Shown: piece after piece, positions 45,403 through 54,574 of the stretch
Layout of the letters: each line of letters starts with the position of its first letter
How positions within the stretch are numbered: position 1 is the first letter of the stretch
Assembly (NCBI RefSeq): GCF_018614975.1
Contig: NZ_JAGGNR010000012.1
Location: 337,838 to 401,837 of the forward strand
Direction of reading: 5' to 3'
DNA length: 64,000 nucleotides
Origin: Paenibacillus polymyxa
GTDB taxonomy: Bacteria > Bacillota > Bacilli > Paenibacillales > Paenibacillaceae
Made by a program: the position numbers and the translations under genes
The notes under the pieces: model-generated
Database searches by the model: none
What the model was told of the DNA's origin: nothing
The model's input: the letters and a program-made list of their open reading frames with translations, nothing else

Positions 45403-48400
45403 ATGTCCGTTCGTTTTGTTATTGGCCGGGCAGGCAGCGGAAAAAGCTCGCTGATTACCCGGGAAATTACATCCCTGCTTCAACAAGAACCGCAAGGCAC
45501 ACCTTTGATTTTACTCGTTCCCGAACAGAGTTCTTTTCGAACAGAGCAGGCATTGGTATCTTCTGGAGCAATTAAAGGTACGATGCGGGCAGAAGTGCTC
45601 GGCTTTCGCCGTTTAGCCTACCGCGTAATGCAGGAAGCAGGTGGTTCTGCTCGTATTCCGATCGGAGCCGAAGGCAAAAAGATGCTGCTCTACAAAGTCA
45701 TCCAGCGTCGTAAGGATGAATTGAAGCTGTTTGGTGCATCCGGCAGCCAGCTGGGTTTTATAGGGGAATTAAATGACTTATATAGTGAATTTAAACGTTA
45801 TGAAGTTGATCCATCATTGCTGGAAGAAGGGCTGTCTGGAGGGAATACCTCATCTACTTCGCCAATTCTGGAGGACAAGTTGCATGACTTGAATCTGATA
45901 TATCGTGACTATGAACAGGAACTGACCAATTTATATATTGATGATGAAGATACGTTGACTGAGCTGACAGATCGTTTGTCGGAAAGTGCATTGCTGCAGG
46001 ATGCCCAGATCTGGATTGATGGTTTTCATGGATTCACACCACAGGAGATGAGTGTGATCGGTAGGCTGATGTTACAGTCGTCTTCCGTGACGATTGCACT
46101 GACATTGGATCGTCCTTATGATCACGGGGCTCTGCCTGGAGAACTGGAACTGTTCTATCCCACGGCGAGTGCCTACGCGCGCCTGAAAGGGATGGCTGAC
46201 GAACTGGGTGTACCGAGCGATATAACCGTGCTAGATTCGGAGATTCCACCGAGATACAAGGATCGTCCGGGACTTGCTCATCTGGAGGCTGGTTTTGACC
46301 GCCGAATTCGTTGGAAAAGTGATGGCCTTGATTCCGGAATCCGACTGGTTGCGGCGGAGAACCGACGAGCTGAGATGGAGGGAGCACTGCGTGAGATGCG
46401 GCGCCTGGCACAAAACGAAGGTGCGCGTTATCGGGATATGGCGGTACTTGTTCGTCAGTTGGATACCTACGCTGATATAGCTGAACCTCTATTCAGGGAT
46501 TATGACGTACCCGTCTTTCTGGACCGCAGAAGAAATGAACTTCATCATCCATTATCCGAATTTATCCGTTCCGCACTGGATATTGTTCGGCGCCACTGGC
46601 GTTACGAGGATGTATTTCGCTGTGTCAAAACGGACCTGCTGCTTCCGCGTGATGGTTCCATCACTCGTGAAGATATGGACCAGCTTGAGAATTATGTACT
46701 GGCTTGTGGTATTCACGGGTACCGCTGGACTGACGGCAAACCGTGGAAGTATGTACCAAGTCTGTCGCTGGAAGACAACGGTCAGGATGGCCGTAGTCGG
46801 GGACGGGACCAAATGCTTTCCTTAATGGAGAGCTGCCGAACGGTCATTACAGATTCCTTGGGTGTTTTTGAGAAACGGATGAAAAAGGCAAAGACAGCCA
46901 AAGCCCAATGCGAGGCATTATACAGACTGCTGGAAGATGCCGAAATCCCATGGAAGTTGGAACATATGTCTGCTGAAGCTAAGTCTCAAGGTGACCCCGA
47001 ACGGTCGAGAGAACATCGGCAGATGTGGGGAGCTGTGCTGGATATATTGGATCAGATGGTCGATATGATGGGGAATGAACGGCTGGATATCACGCTGTTT
47101 GCCGGGATGATCGAGACCGGATTGACGGAACTGAAGCTGGGTCTGGTACCACCAGCGCTTGATCAGGTATTGGTTGGTTCCATGGACCGTACACGTCTTC
47201 AGGACATCAAATACGTATTTATCCTTGGCGCCGTTGATGGTGAATTACCCGCCGTACCTCAGGATGATGGTGTATTAACGGAACTGGAGAGAGCGTTACT
47301 GACGGAACGAGGCATGGCGCTTGGGCCAGGTGCAACAAGACAGATGCTGGATGAACGTTTTCTGATCTACACGGCACTTACAGCGGCAAGTAGCCAGTTG
47401 TGGCTGAGTTATCCGGTTGCTGATGATGAGGGGAAAACACTGCTTCCTTCCGAGATTGTCCGCCATGTACGGAAAATGTTTGGTCTACATGAACAGCCAT
47501 TGCTCGCTCAACCACCAGTTGCGAACTCGGAAGAAGCGCATTGGTCCTATGTCACCCATCCGGGTCAGAGTCTGTCTACGCTCATTGGACAATTGCGCAA
47601 ATGGCGCCGTGGAGAAGACATTCCTAAAATGTGGTGGGCAGTCTACAACTGGCATGTATCTCGGGAGACAAGCAGACCTCAGCTGGAGCGGTTGATGGGA
47701 TCGATCTTTTATCGTAATCGGGCATTGCCACTACGAACAGCCACCAGTCGTAGACTGTATGGCACAGAGGTAAGGACGAGTGTCTCGCGAATGGAACGTT
47801 TCGTAGCTTGTCCGTTCTCCCATTTTGCTTCCCACGGGCTGCGTCTCAAAGAACGGCAATTGTACCGCCTGCAGGCTCCTGATATCGGACAACTGTTTCA
47901 TGCTGCACTAAGCCAGCTGGCTATGCGGTTGCGTGAAGAAAATCGTAGTTGGGGCAGCTTGACTCCAGACCAATGCCGTAAGGAAGCCGAGCAAACGGTT
48001 GAGCAGATTGCACCACAGTTGCAAGGGGAGATTTTGCTAAGTACCAAGCGATACGGTTATATTTTCCGCAAATTGAAGGACATTGTTAGTCGTGCATCCG
48101 TTATTCTCGGTGAACAGTCAAGACGTGGAAGTTTTGAACCGATTGGGCTGGAGCTTGATTTTGGACCGGATAAAACACTGCCGCCACTGCGTTTTGAACT
48201 GGAGAACGGTTGTGTGATGGAGATTGTGGGTCGGATTGACCGTGTAGATGTGGCAGAAGGAGAGAATGGTCTGCTCTTGCGTGTCATTGACTATAAATCA
48301 AGCCAGACGGACCTTAAGCTGCATGAAGTGTACTATGGTCTGTCATTGCAAATGCTCACCTATCTGGAGGTGCTGCTTAGTGCTGCCGAGGAATGGCTTG

Positions 48401-48906
48401 GGGAAACGGCGATACCGGGAGGAACGTTGTATTTCCATGTGCATAACCCGCTGTTGCAATCCGCAAACGGCATGACATCAGAGCAGGCAGGACAAGAACT
48501 GTTGAAACGGTTCAAAATGAAAGGTTTGCTGTTGGCGGACCGGGATGCAATTGCACAAATGGACAACACCCTGGATAAGGGCTATTCAGCCATTATTCCG
48601 GTTGCCCTTAAGGCGGACGGAAGCTTTTATAGCAGCGCCGCTGTAGCTACGCCAGAGCAATGGGATACGCTGCTTGCTTCGGTTCGCAGTAATATTCGCG
48701 AGATTGGTACCCGAATTACGGATGGGGATGTGGCGATCGAGCCTTATCGTATCCAGCAGGAAGTGGCGTGCACGTTCTGTCCATATAAGCCTGTTTGTCA
48801 GTTTGATGAGAATATAGAAGGCAATGAATATAATCTGTTGTCCAAACCGGGCAAACAGCAGATATGGGATATGTTATCTCACACCAAGGGAGGGGAAACA
48901 TCATGA
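45403..48906 (+). CDS. addB: ATP-dependent helicase/nuclease subunit B
   Basis: 1167 residues. Walker A GRAGSGKS (8-15); C-terminal nuclease domain with LRVIDYKSSQ; and four iron-sulphur cysteines in the AddB pattern, Cys803 (VACPFSHF) and Cys1123, Cys1126, Cys1132 (CTFCPYKPVC). With AddA it resects double-strand breaks up to Chi. ATG at 45403 follows GGAGG by 7 nt; the longer in-frame extension is not needed. It overlaps addA by 4 nt (ATGA). Confidence 0.96.
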   Translation: MSVRFVIGRAGSGKSSLITREITSLLQQEPQGTPLILLVPEQSSFRTEQALVSSGAIKGTMRAEVLGFRRLAYRVMQEAGGSARIPIGAEGKKMLLYKVIQRRKDELKLFGASGSQLGFIGELNDLYSEFKRYEVDPSLLEEGLSGGNTSSTSPILEDKLHDLNLIYRDYEQELTNLYIDDEDTLTELTDRLSESALLQDAQIWIDGFHGFTPQEMSVIGRLMLQSSSVTIALTLDRPYDHGALPGELELFYPTASAYARLKGMADELGVPSDITVLDSEIPPRYKDRPGLAHLEAGFDRRIRWKSDGLDSGIRLVAAENRRAEMEGALREMRRLAQNEGARYRDMAVLVRQLDTYADIAEPLFRDYDVPVFLDRRRNELHHPLSEFIRSALDIVRRHWRYEDVFRCVKTDLLLPRDGSITREDMDQLENYVLACGIHGYRWTDGKPWKYVPSLSLEDNGQDGRSRGRDQMLSLMESCRTVITDSLGVFEKRMKKAKTAKAQCEALYRLLEDAEIPWKLEHMSAEAKSQGDPERSREHRQMWGAVLDILDQMVDMMGNERLDITLFAGMIETGLTELKLGLVPPALDQVLVGSMDRTRLQDIKYVFILGAVDGELPAVPQDDGVLTELERALLTERGMALGPGATRQMLDERFLIYTALTAASSQLWLSYPVADDEGKTLLPSEIVRHVRKMFGLHEQPLLAQPPVANSEEAHWSYVTHPGQSLSTLIGQLRKWRRGEDIPKMWWAVYNWHVSRETSRPQLERLMGSIFYRNRALPLRTATSRRLYGTEVRTSVSRMERFVACPFSHFASHGLRLKERQLYRLQAPDIGQLFHAALSQLAMRLREENRSWGSLTPDQCRKEAEQTVEQIAPQLQGEILLSTKRYGYIFRKLKDIVSRASVILGEQSRRGSFEPIGLELDFGPDKTLPPLRFELENGCVMEIVGRIDRVDVAEGENGLLLRVIDYKSSQTDLKLHEVYYGLSLQMLTYLEVLLSAAEEWLGETAIPGGTLYFHVHNPLLQSANGMTSEQAGQELLKRFKMKGLLLADRDAIAQMDNTLDKGYSAIIPVALKADGSFYSSAAVATPEQWDTLLASVRSNIREIGTRITDGDVAIEPYRIQQEVACTFCPYKPVCQFDENIEGNEYNLLSKPGKQQIWDMLSHTKGGETS

Positions 48907-51900
48907 CGAATATGCCCAAACCGGAAGGAAGCTTCTGGAGTGATGACCAGTGGAGTGCGATTTCCGAAAGCGGAGAAGACATCCTGGTTGCCGCTGCAGC
49001 GGGATCGGGCAAGACAGCCGTATTGGTTGAACGAATTATTCGCAAGATCGCAGATCCCTCCCAAGGATTTAGTGTGGATCGTTTGCTTGTAGCTACGTTT
49101 ACCAAAGCGGCCGCCGCCGAGATGAAACAACGGATTCGGGAAGCGTTGGAACGTGCGCTGGAAGAACAGCCTGGAGAAGAGCATCTGCGTAAGCAGCTGT
49201 CGCTGCTTGGACGGGCATCTATTACAACGTTGCATTCATTCTGTATGGAAGTCATTCGCCGGTACTATCAGCAAATTCCGCTCAACCCGGCTTTCCGTAT
49301 CCTGAATGAAAATGAAGCGGAAATCATGCGGCAGGAACTGCTTGAAGAACTATTTGAGGAAAAGTATGGCGAAGAAGATGAAGGGAGTACATTCCGCGAA
49401 TTGGTGGACTGGTTCAGTGGAGAACGAAATGATGATGCGATGCATCGACTGGTGCAACGCTTGTATGATTTCTCCCGCAGCCATTCCTGGCCGGATCATT
49501 GGCTCTCAGAGATGGCATCCGCTTTTCAGGTGGAGAGTGTGGAGGAGCTGGGGCATTCAGCATGGGTTCAGAGTATTATGCGTGATGCTGCTCTTGCTTT
49601 AAGTGGTGCAGCAGGACTGCTTCGCCAAGGCATCCATATTTCCATGCAGCCTGAAGGCCCTGCACCGTATGCAGATACGTTAAAAGAAGATCTGATGATG
49701 GTAGAAGAACTGTTGTCTGCGGCCCAGGTTATGCCATGGGAAAGGTTGCCTGAAGTGTTTCAATCCGCTGCATTTGGCAAACTGAAACCCTGCAAAAAAG
49801 ATCAGGCGGACCCTGCTTTACAGGATCAGGTGAAAGAACTCCGTGAGGCTGCGAAAAAGGCTGTTTCCGATCTGAAAGGCTCATTGTTCGGAAGAAGTGC
49901 GTTTTCGTTCTGGCAGGAGCTGGAGCAGGCGGCACCACTTATGCAGGAGTTGTCGAGGTTGGTTAGTACATTTGGAGAACGTTATCGGCAGGCCAAACAG
50001 GAACGTGGGCAAGTTGACTTCAGTGATCTGGAGCATTATTGCCTTCACATTTTGCGACATGAGGATTCAACGCCTGAACTGTCGATGCCTTCCGATGCGG
50101 CTATGGAGTACCGTTCACGATTCGATGAAGTGTTACTTGATGAATATCAGGACACCAATACAGTTCAGGAAGATATCGTGAAACTGATCTCCAGAGAAAA
50201 CCCGGGTAACCGATTCATGGTCGGTGATGTCAAACAGAGTATCTACCGTTTCCGGTTGGCTGAGCCGGGTCTGTTTATGAACAAGTATCGCCAGTATGGA
50301 GCGAGCACACGTGAGGATGGAATGGTGGTAAATCATCTGAATCGTACAGGTCAACGTATTGACCTTGCGCGAAATTTCCGCAGTCGTGCGGAAGTCGTGC
50401 ATTCGGTCAATATGATATTCCGGCAACTCATGAACGAAGGTGTGGCAGAGATTGCTTACGATGAACGAGCTCAACTGGCATATGGGGCTACGTTCCCGTC
50501 AGAAACACTTGGTGATGAGGCTTATACACCTGAACTTATGCTGATCGATCGTCAGGGTGGTGGTCCTGATCTGACAGAGAGTACGGATGAGAATGGGGAT
50601 GCATCGGTCTCCGCAGAACTGGAGAGTGCCGAACTGGAAACAGCCCAGTTGGAAGCGAGGGCGATCGCAAGGCGTATTCGTGAGATGGTTGGGGATACGG
50701 ACAAACCTGCCCTTCATGTATATGACAAAGCCCTGCAAACGATGCGCCCGGCACGTTACGGTGACGTGGTCATCTTGCTGCGTTCGACCTTGATGTGGGC
50801 TCCGCTCATGATTGAGGAATTCAGGCAGCAGGGAATTCCTGCTGGGGGAGAACAGAGCAAGGGTTATTTTCAGGCTACAGAAGTGGAAATCATGATGTCT
50901 CTGCTTCAGCTTGTTGATAATCCAAGACAGGATATTCCGCTCGCTTCCGTGCTTCGTTCCCCGATTGTCGGACTGGATGAAGAGGAATTGGCACAGATTC
51001 GGCTTGGTGACAAAAGACAATCATTCTATGATGCGGTTATATCGGCTGCGGGAGAGTGGAGTGATTCCTCCACTAATGCTGTACAACAATCCCGGCAGGA
51101 TAATCATCCTGATTCCAATATCGTCCAGTTGCAATGGCCGGAAGCCTGGTCAGAGATGGAACAGGGACAGCGGGAGACAGCAGCTTCAGTCGAGGCAGAG
51201 ATCCTGGACGATGTATATGAATCCGATGTGCATACAGTCCAGACAGATGGAATGCAAGATGCTGGTGTTGCGGGACATGCAAGTGAGGATCTGGGTATAA
51301 CGGAGATCTCAGGCTCGGAGTTACAGCAAAAGTTAATTCGTTTTATGCGTCAATTGCAGCAGTGGAGACTTGAGGCAAGACAAGGCAGTTTAAGTGAACT
51401 GATCTGGCGTATGTATCGGGAAACCGGTTATTTGGACTGGGTTGGTGGTCTTCCAGGAGGACTGCAACGTCAAAGTAATCTTAAGGCATTGTACGATCGC
51501 GCACGACAATATGAGGAATCAACTGCGAATCGCGGTTTGTTCCGTTTCCTGACCTATGTTTCCAGACTGCGGGAAAACGGGGGAGACCTCGGGACTGTAG
51601 CAAGTAGTTCTGGTGAGCAGGACAACGCCGTACGTATCATGACGATTCACCGGAGTAAGGGTTTGGAGTTTCCAATTGTCTTTGTCGGTGGCATATCCAA
51701 GATGTTTAATCAGCAGGATTTAAACGCACCGTTTCTGATGCATAAGGAACTGGGATTTGGTCCGAGGTTTGTGGATCGTGAGAACCGGGTTGCCTATCCT
51801 ACATTAGCTAATCTGGCGATTCGTCGTCGTGCGCAATTTGAACTGCTTGCTGAAGAGATGCGTGTGCTGTATGTTGCGTTGACCCGTCCCAAAGAGAAAA

Positions 51901-53330
51901 TGATTCTGCTCGGTACCGTAAAAGATGCCGCGAAAAAAGCGCTCGCGTGGTCTCAGGTCAAGGACAGCCCTGAATTGGCATTGCCAGACTATTTGCTGGC
52001 TGCTGGACGGAGTTACCTGGACTGGATTGGACCATCCCTGATGAGACATCCAGATGCGGCTGTGCTGCGTGAACTTGCTGGAAGCAATGATTCGTTCTCA
52101 GCTTGTCTTGCAGATGATCAATCACGATGGGCGATTTCTATTATTTCCGCCGATCAGGTATCCCGTGATCATGTGGTGGATCAAACACTCGGAGAAGAAG
52201 ACGGGATGACTGAGGTGCGGAAAGAACGAATTGCTGCACTAAAAGCGGTTCAGCCTGTGAAGTTGGTTGCATCCTCAACTGTAGAAGAGCTGACGAAGAG
52301 TGCACAAGATACGGCTAACCAAAACATTGGAGATGAAGGTGCAGATCCAGAAACCTCTCAAGAAGAGCAGACACGTCTGATTCGTGAGGTTAATCAGCGG
52401 CTTTCGTGGACTTATCCCTATGAAGCAGCAACTCAAGTAGCAGCCAGTACATCTGTCACGGAGTTGAAAACGTTACTTGCGATGCAGGACATCCAGTCCG
52501 TAGAGGTAATGGAGGAACTGGGAGAACAATCCGAGACATTATTGGATCAGAACACCCCAGGGATCAATTACACCAAAGATGAAGCAGGCCATGTACTACG
52601 TGGCGTATCCGGTGAATCTAACGAGCGTGAGACTGGATCAGGGTCAGATTCATACGGTACGGTGAACGTTTCGGATGCGGGATCTGCGGGTACGTCTTTC
52701 AAACTGCATCTTCGTCGTCCGAAATTCATGGAGGCAACGCAACTGACAGGGGCAGAACGGGGGAACGTGTATCATACGTTGATGCAGCATCTTCCTATAG
52801 ATGGATCATCCGTTGATTCACATCTTATTGAACAGACGATTGAGCGGTTGATTAAGCTCCAGATTTTGCTGCGCCATCATGCCGCGGCTATCGAACCTGA
52901 AGAACTGACCGGATTTTTCAATACAGCCCCAGGGAAAGAATTATTGCGTGCAGCGTGGGTGAAACGGGAGATTCCCTTTGTGTATGGACTTCCGGCACAT
53001 CAGTCCCCTGTGGAGTGGGTACATGAACGGGCAGCGAACTCAGATATGCATACGATAAATGAAGATATCAAAATACAAGCATCAATTGAAAATGAAACCG
53101 TGCTTGTACAGGGAATTATCGATTGTCTGTATGAGGTGGACGGCGAGCTTGTCTTGCTTGATTACAAGACGGATCGGGTATTGGATCATCGTGGTGGTTT
53201 GGATGAACTCACCAAAAATTATCGCTTCCAGCTAGATCTGTATGGACGGGCCATTGAAGATATATTGGGTCGGAAAGTTGACCGGAAATGGCTGTACTTT
53301 TTTGATGGTGGACATGCAGTGAAATTGTAA
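48903..53330 (+). CDS. addA: ATP-dependent helicase/nuclease subunit A
   Basis: 1475 residues, clearly longer than B. subtilis AddA (about 1232). UvrD-type helicase with Walker A AAAGSGKT (31-38), DEYQDTN, VKQSIYRFR and TIHRSKGLEFP; RecB-type nuclease with LLDYKTD (Asp1420, Lys1422). Extra length lies in polar inserts at about 720-800 (rich in Gln/Ser/Asp before ISGSELQQKL) and about 1110-1270 (between the last helicase motifs and the nuclease). ATG overlaps the addB stop, with AGGGAGGGG upstream. Confidence 0.96.
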   Translation: MTNMPKPEGSFWSDDQWSAISESGEDILVAAAAGSGKTAVLVERIIRKIADPSQGFSVDRLLVATFTKAAAAEMKQRIREALERALEEQPGEEHLRKQLSLLGRASITTLHSFCMEVIRRYYQQIPLNPAFRILNENEAEIMRQELLEELFEEKYGEEDEGSTFRELVDWFSGERNDDAMHRLVQRLYDFSRSHSWPDHWLSEMASAFQVESVEELGHSAWVQSIMRDAALALSGAAGLLRQGIHISMQPEGPAPYADTLKEDLMMVEELLSAAQVMPWERLPEVFQSAAFGKLKPCKKDQADPALQDQVKELREAAKKAVSDLKGSLFGRSAFSFWQELEQAAPLMQELSRLVSTFGERYRQAKQERGQVDFSDLEHYCLHILRHEDSTPELSMPSDAAMEYRSRFDEVLLDEYQDTNTVQEDIVKLISRENPGNRFMVGDVKQSIYRFRLAEPGLFMNKYRQYGASTREDGMVVNHLNRTGQRIDLARNFRSRAEVVHSVNMIFRQLMNEGVAEIAYDERAQLAYGATFPSETLGDEAYTPELMLIDRQGGGPDLTESTDENGDASVSAELESAELETAQLEARAIARRIREMVGDTDKPALHVYDKALQTMRPARYGDVVILLRSTLMWAPLMIEEFRQQGIPAGGEQSKGYFQATEVEIMMSLLQLVDNPRQDIPLASVLRSPIVGLDEEELAQIRLGDKRQSFYDAVISAAGEWSDSSTNAVQQSRQDNHPDSNIVQLQWPEAWSEMEQGQRETAASVEAEILDDVYESDVHTVQTDGMQDAGVAGHASEDLGITEISGSELQQKLIRFMRQLQQWRLEARQGSLSELIWRMYRETGYLDWVGGLPGGLQRQSNLKALYDRARQYEESTANRGLFRFLTYVSRLRENGGDLGTVASSSGEQDNAVRIMTIHRSKGLEFPIVFVGGISKMFNQQDLNAPFLMHKELGFGPRFVDRENRVAYPTLANLAIRRRAQFELLAEEMRVLYVALTRPKEKMILLGTVKDAAKKALAWSQVKDSPELALPDYLLAAGRSYLDWIGPSLMRHPDAAVLRELAGSNDSFSACLADDQSRWAISIISADQVSRDHVVDQTLGEEDGMTEVRKERIAALKAVQPVKLVASSTVEELTKSAQDTANQNIGDEGADPETSQEEQTRLIREVNQRLSWTYPYEAATQVAASTSVTELKTLLAMQDIQSVEVMEELGEQSETLLDQNTPGINYTKDEAGHVLRGVSGESNERETGSGSDSYGTVNVSDAGSAGTSFKLHLRRPKFMEATQLTGAERGNVYHTLMQHLPIDGSSVDSHLIEQTIERLIKLQILLRHHAAAIEPEELTGFFNTAPGKELLRAAWVKREIPFVYGLPAHQSPVEWVHERAANSDMHTINEDIKIQASIENETVLVQGIIDCLYEVDGELVLLDYKTDRVLDHRGGLDELTKNYRFQLDLYGRAIEDILGRKVDRKWLYFFDGGHAVKL

Positions 53331-53389
53331 AAGAACTGGATCGGAATTCAAAACCTTGGATTTCATATGGGAGAGGGGTGGAATGGACG

Positions 53390-54574
53390 ATGCGTATTTT
53401 GCATACAGGGGACTGGCATTTGGGAAAAACGCTGGAAGGACGAAGCCGACTGCGTGAACAGGAAGATTTCGTTGATGAACTCGTCAGGGTCGCTGATGAG
53501 CAGCAGGCGGATGCCATATTGATGGCCGGAGATGTGTATGATTCGGTGAATCCTCCCGCAGCGGCGGAACAACTTTTTTATGAAGCGGCAGCGCGTCTGA
53601 CGGAGCATGGAAGACCTCTTGTGGTGATTGCAGGAAATCATGATCAGCCAGAACGTGTAGCTTCTGTAACTCCACTTGTGAACAGACATGGCATTACACT
53701 CGTAGGGATGCCTACTTCAGAAGCGGTGACCATCCATGCGAAGCGAACCGGAGAAATTGCACAGATTGCCGCATTACCTTATCCTTCTGAAGCCAGATTG
53801 AATGAACTGCTGGCAACAGATGGGGACGAAAATGTGCTTCGTCAGGCATACAGTCACCGTGTAGGCATGTTAATGCAGCGTCTGGCAGCTTCTTTTCGCC
53901 CGGATACCGTGAACTTGGCCATGAGCCATATCTATGTGCTCGGCGGACTTGAGAGTGATTCGGAACGTCCGATTCAGATCGGTGGGGCCTACACGGTGGA
54001 CCCTTCATCTTTATCGACTGGTGCGCAATACACGGCGCTTGGGCATCTTCATCGTGCACAGCCTGTCAAAGGAGACGGTGTGATTCGATATAGCGGTTCT
54101 CCTCTCGCCTACAGCTTCTCGGAAGCGGGACAGAGCAAATCTGTCACGATGGTTGATATGGCACCGGGCGGAGCTGCACAGGTAGAGGAAGTTTTGTTAA
54201 CGTCCGGGCGTCCACTTGTGCGTTGGCAGGCACGTGGTGGTCTGGCAGAAGTATATCGCTGGCTGGACGAAGGACGTGATCCGCAGGCTTTTATCGATAT
54301 GGAAGTGTGGATGGACGAGGCGATGTCCCTGAAGGAGATTCAGCAGCTGCGAAAATCACATGAAGGTATCATTCATATTCGCCCGGTGTATCCCGAGATG
54401 GCAGCAGCAGGACTTTTGGAACAACGATCCGAGCTACCTGTACATGAACTGTTCCGTAAATTCTATCAGCGTCAGACGGGTGGCGCACAGCCGGAAGACA
54501 GCCTGGTACAGCTTTTCCTGGAACTTGTGGATGAAGACGAGCCGGGTGTGCGTGAGGAGGTCGAGGAAAGATGA
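53390..54574 (+). CDS. sbcD: Nuclease SbcCD subunit D
   Basis: 394-residue Mre11-type phosphoesterase: GDWHLG (7-12), MAGDVYDSVNPP, AGNHDQPERV and LGHLHRAQ supply the metal ligands. Cuts DNA hairpins and protein-blocked ends with SbcC. The ATG at 53390 gives MRILHTGDWH, the family start; the GTG at 53378 would add four residues. It follows addA closely and overlaps sbcC by 4 nt (ATGA). Confidence 0.95.
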   Translation: MRILHTGDWHLGKTLEGRSRLREQEDFVDELVRVADEQQADAILMAGDVYDSVNPPAAAEQLFYEAAARLTEHGRPLVVIAGNHDQPERVASVTPLVNRHGITLVGMPTSEAVTIHAKRTGEIAQIAALPYPSEARLNELLATDGDENVLRQAYSHRVGMLMQRLAASFRPDTVNLAMSHIYVLGGLESDSERPIQIGGAYTVDPSSLSTGAQYTALGHLHRAQPVKGDGVIRYSGSPLAYSFSEAGQSKSVTMVDMAPGGAAQVEEVLLTSGRPLVRWQARGGLAEVYRWLDEGRDPQAFIDMEVWMDEAMSLKEIQQLRKSHEGIIHIRPVYPEMAAAGLLEQRSELPVHELFRKFYQRQTGGAQPEDSLVQLFLELVDEDEPGVREEVEER

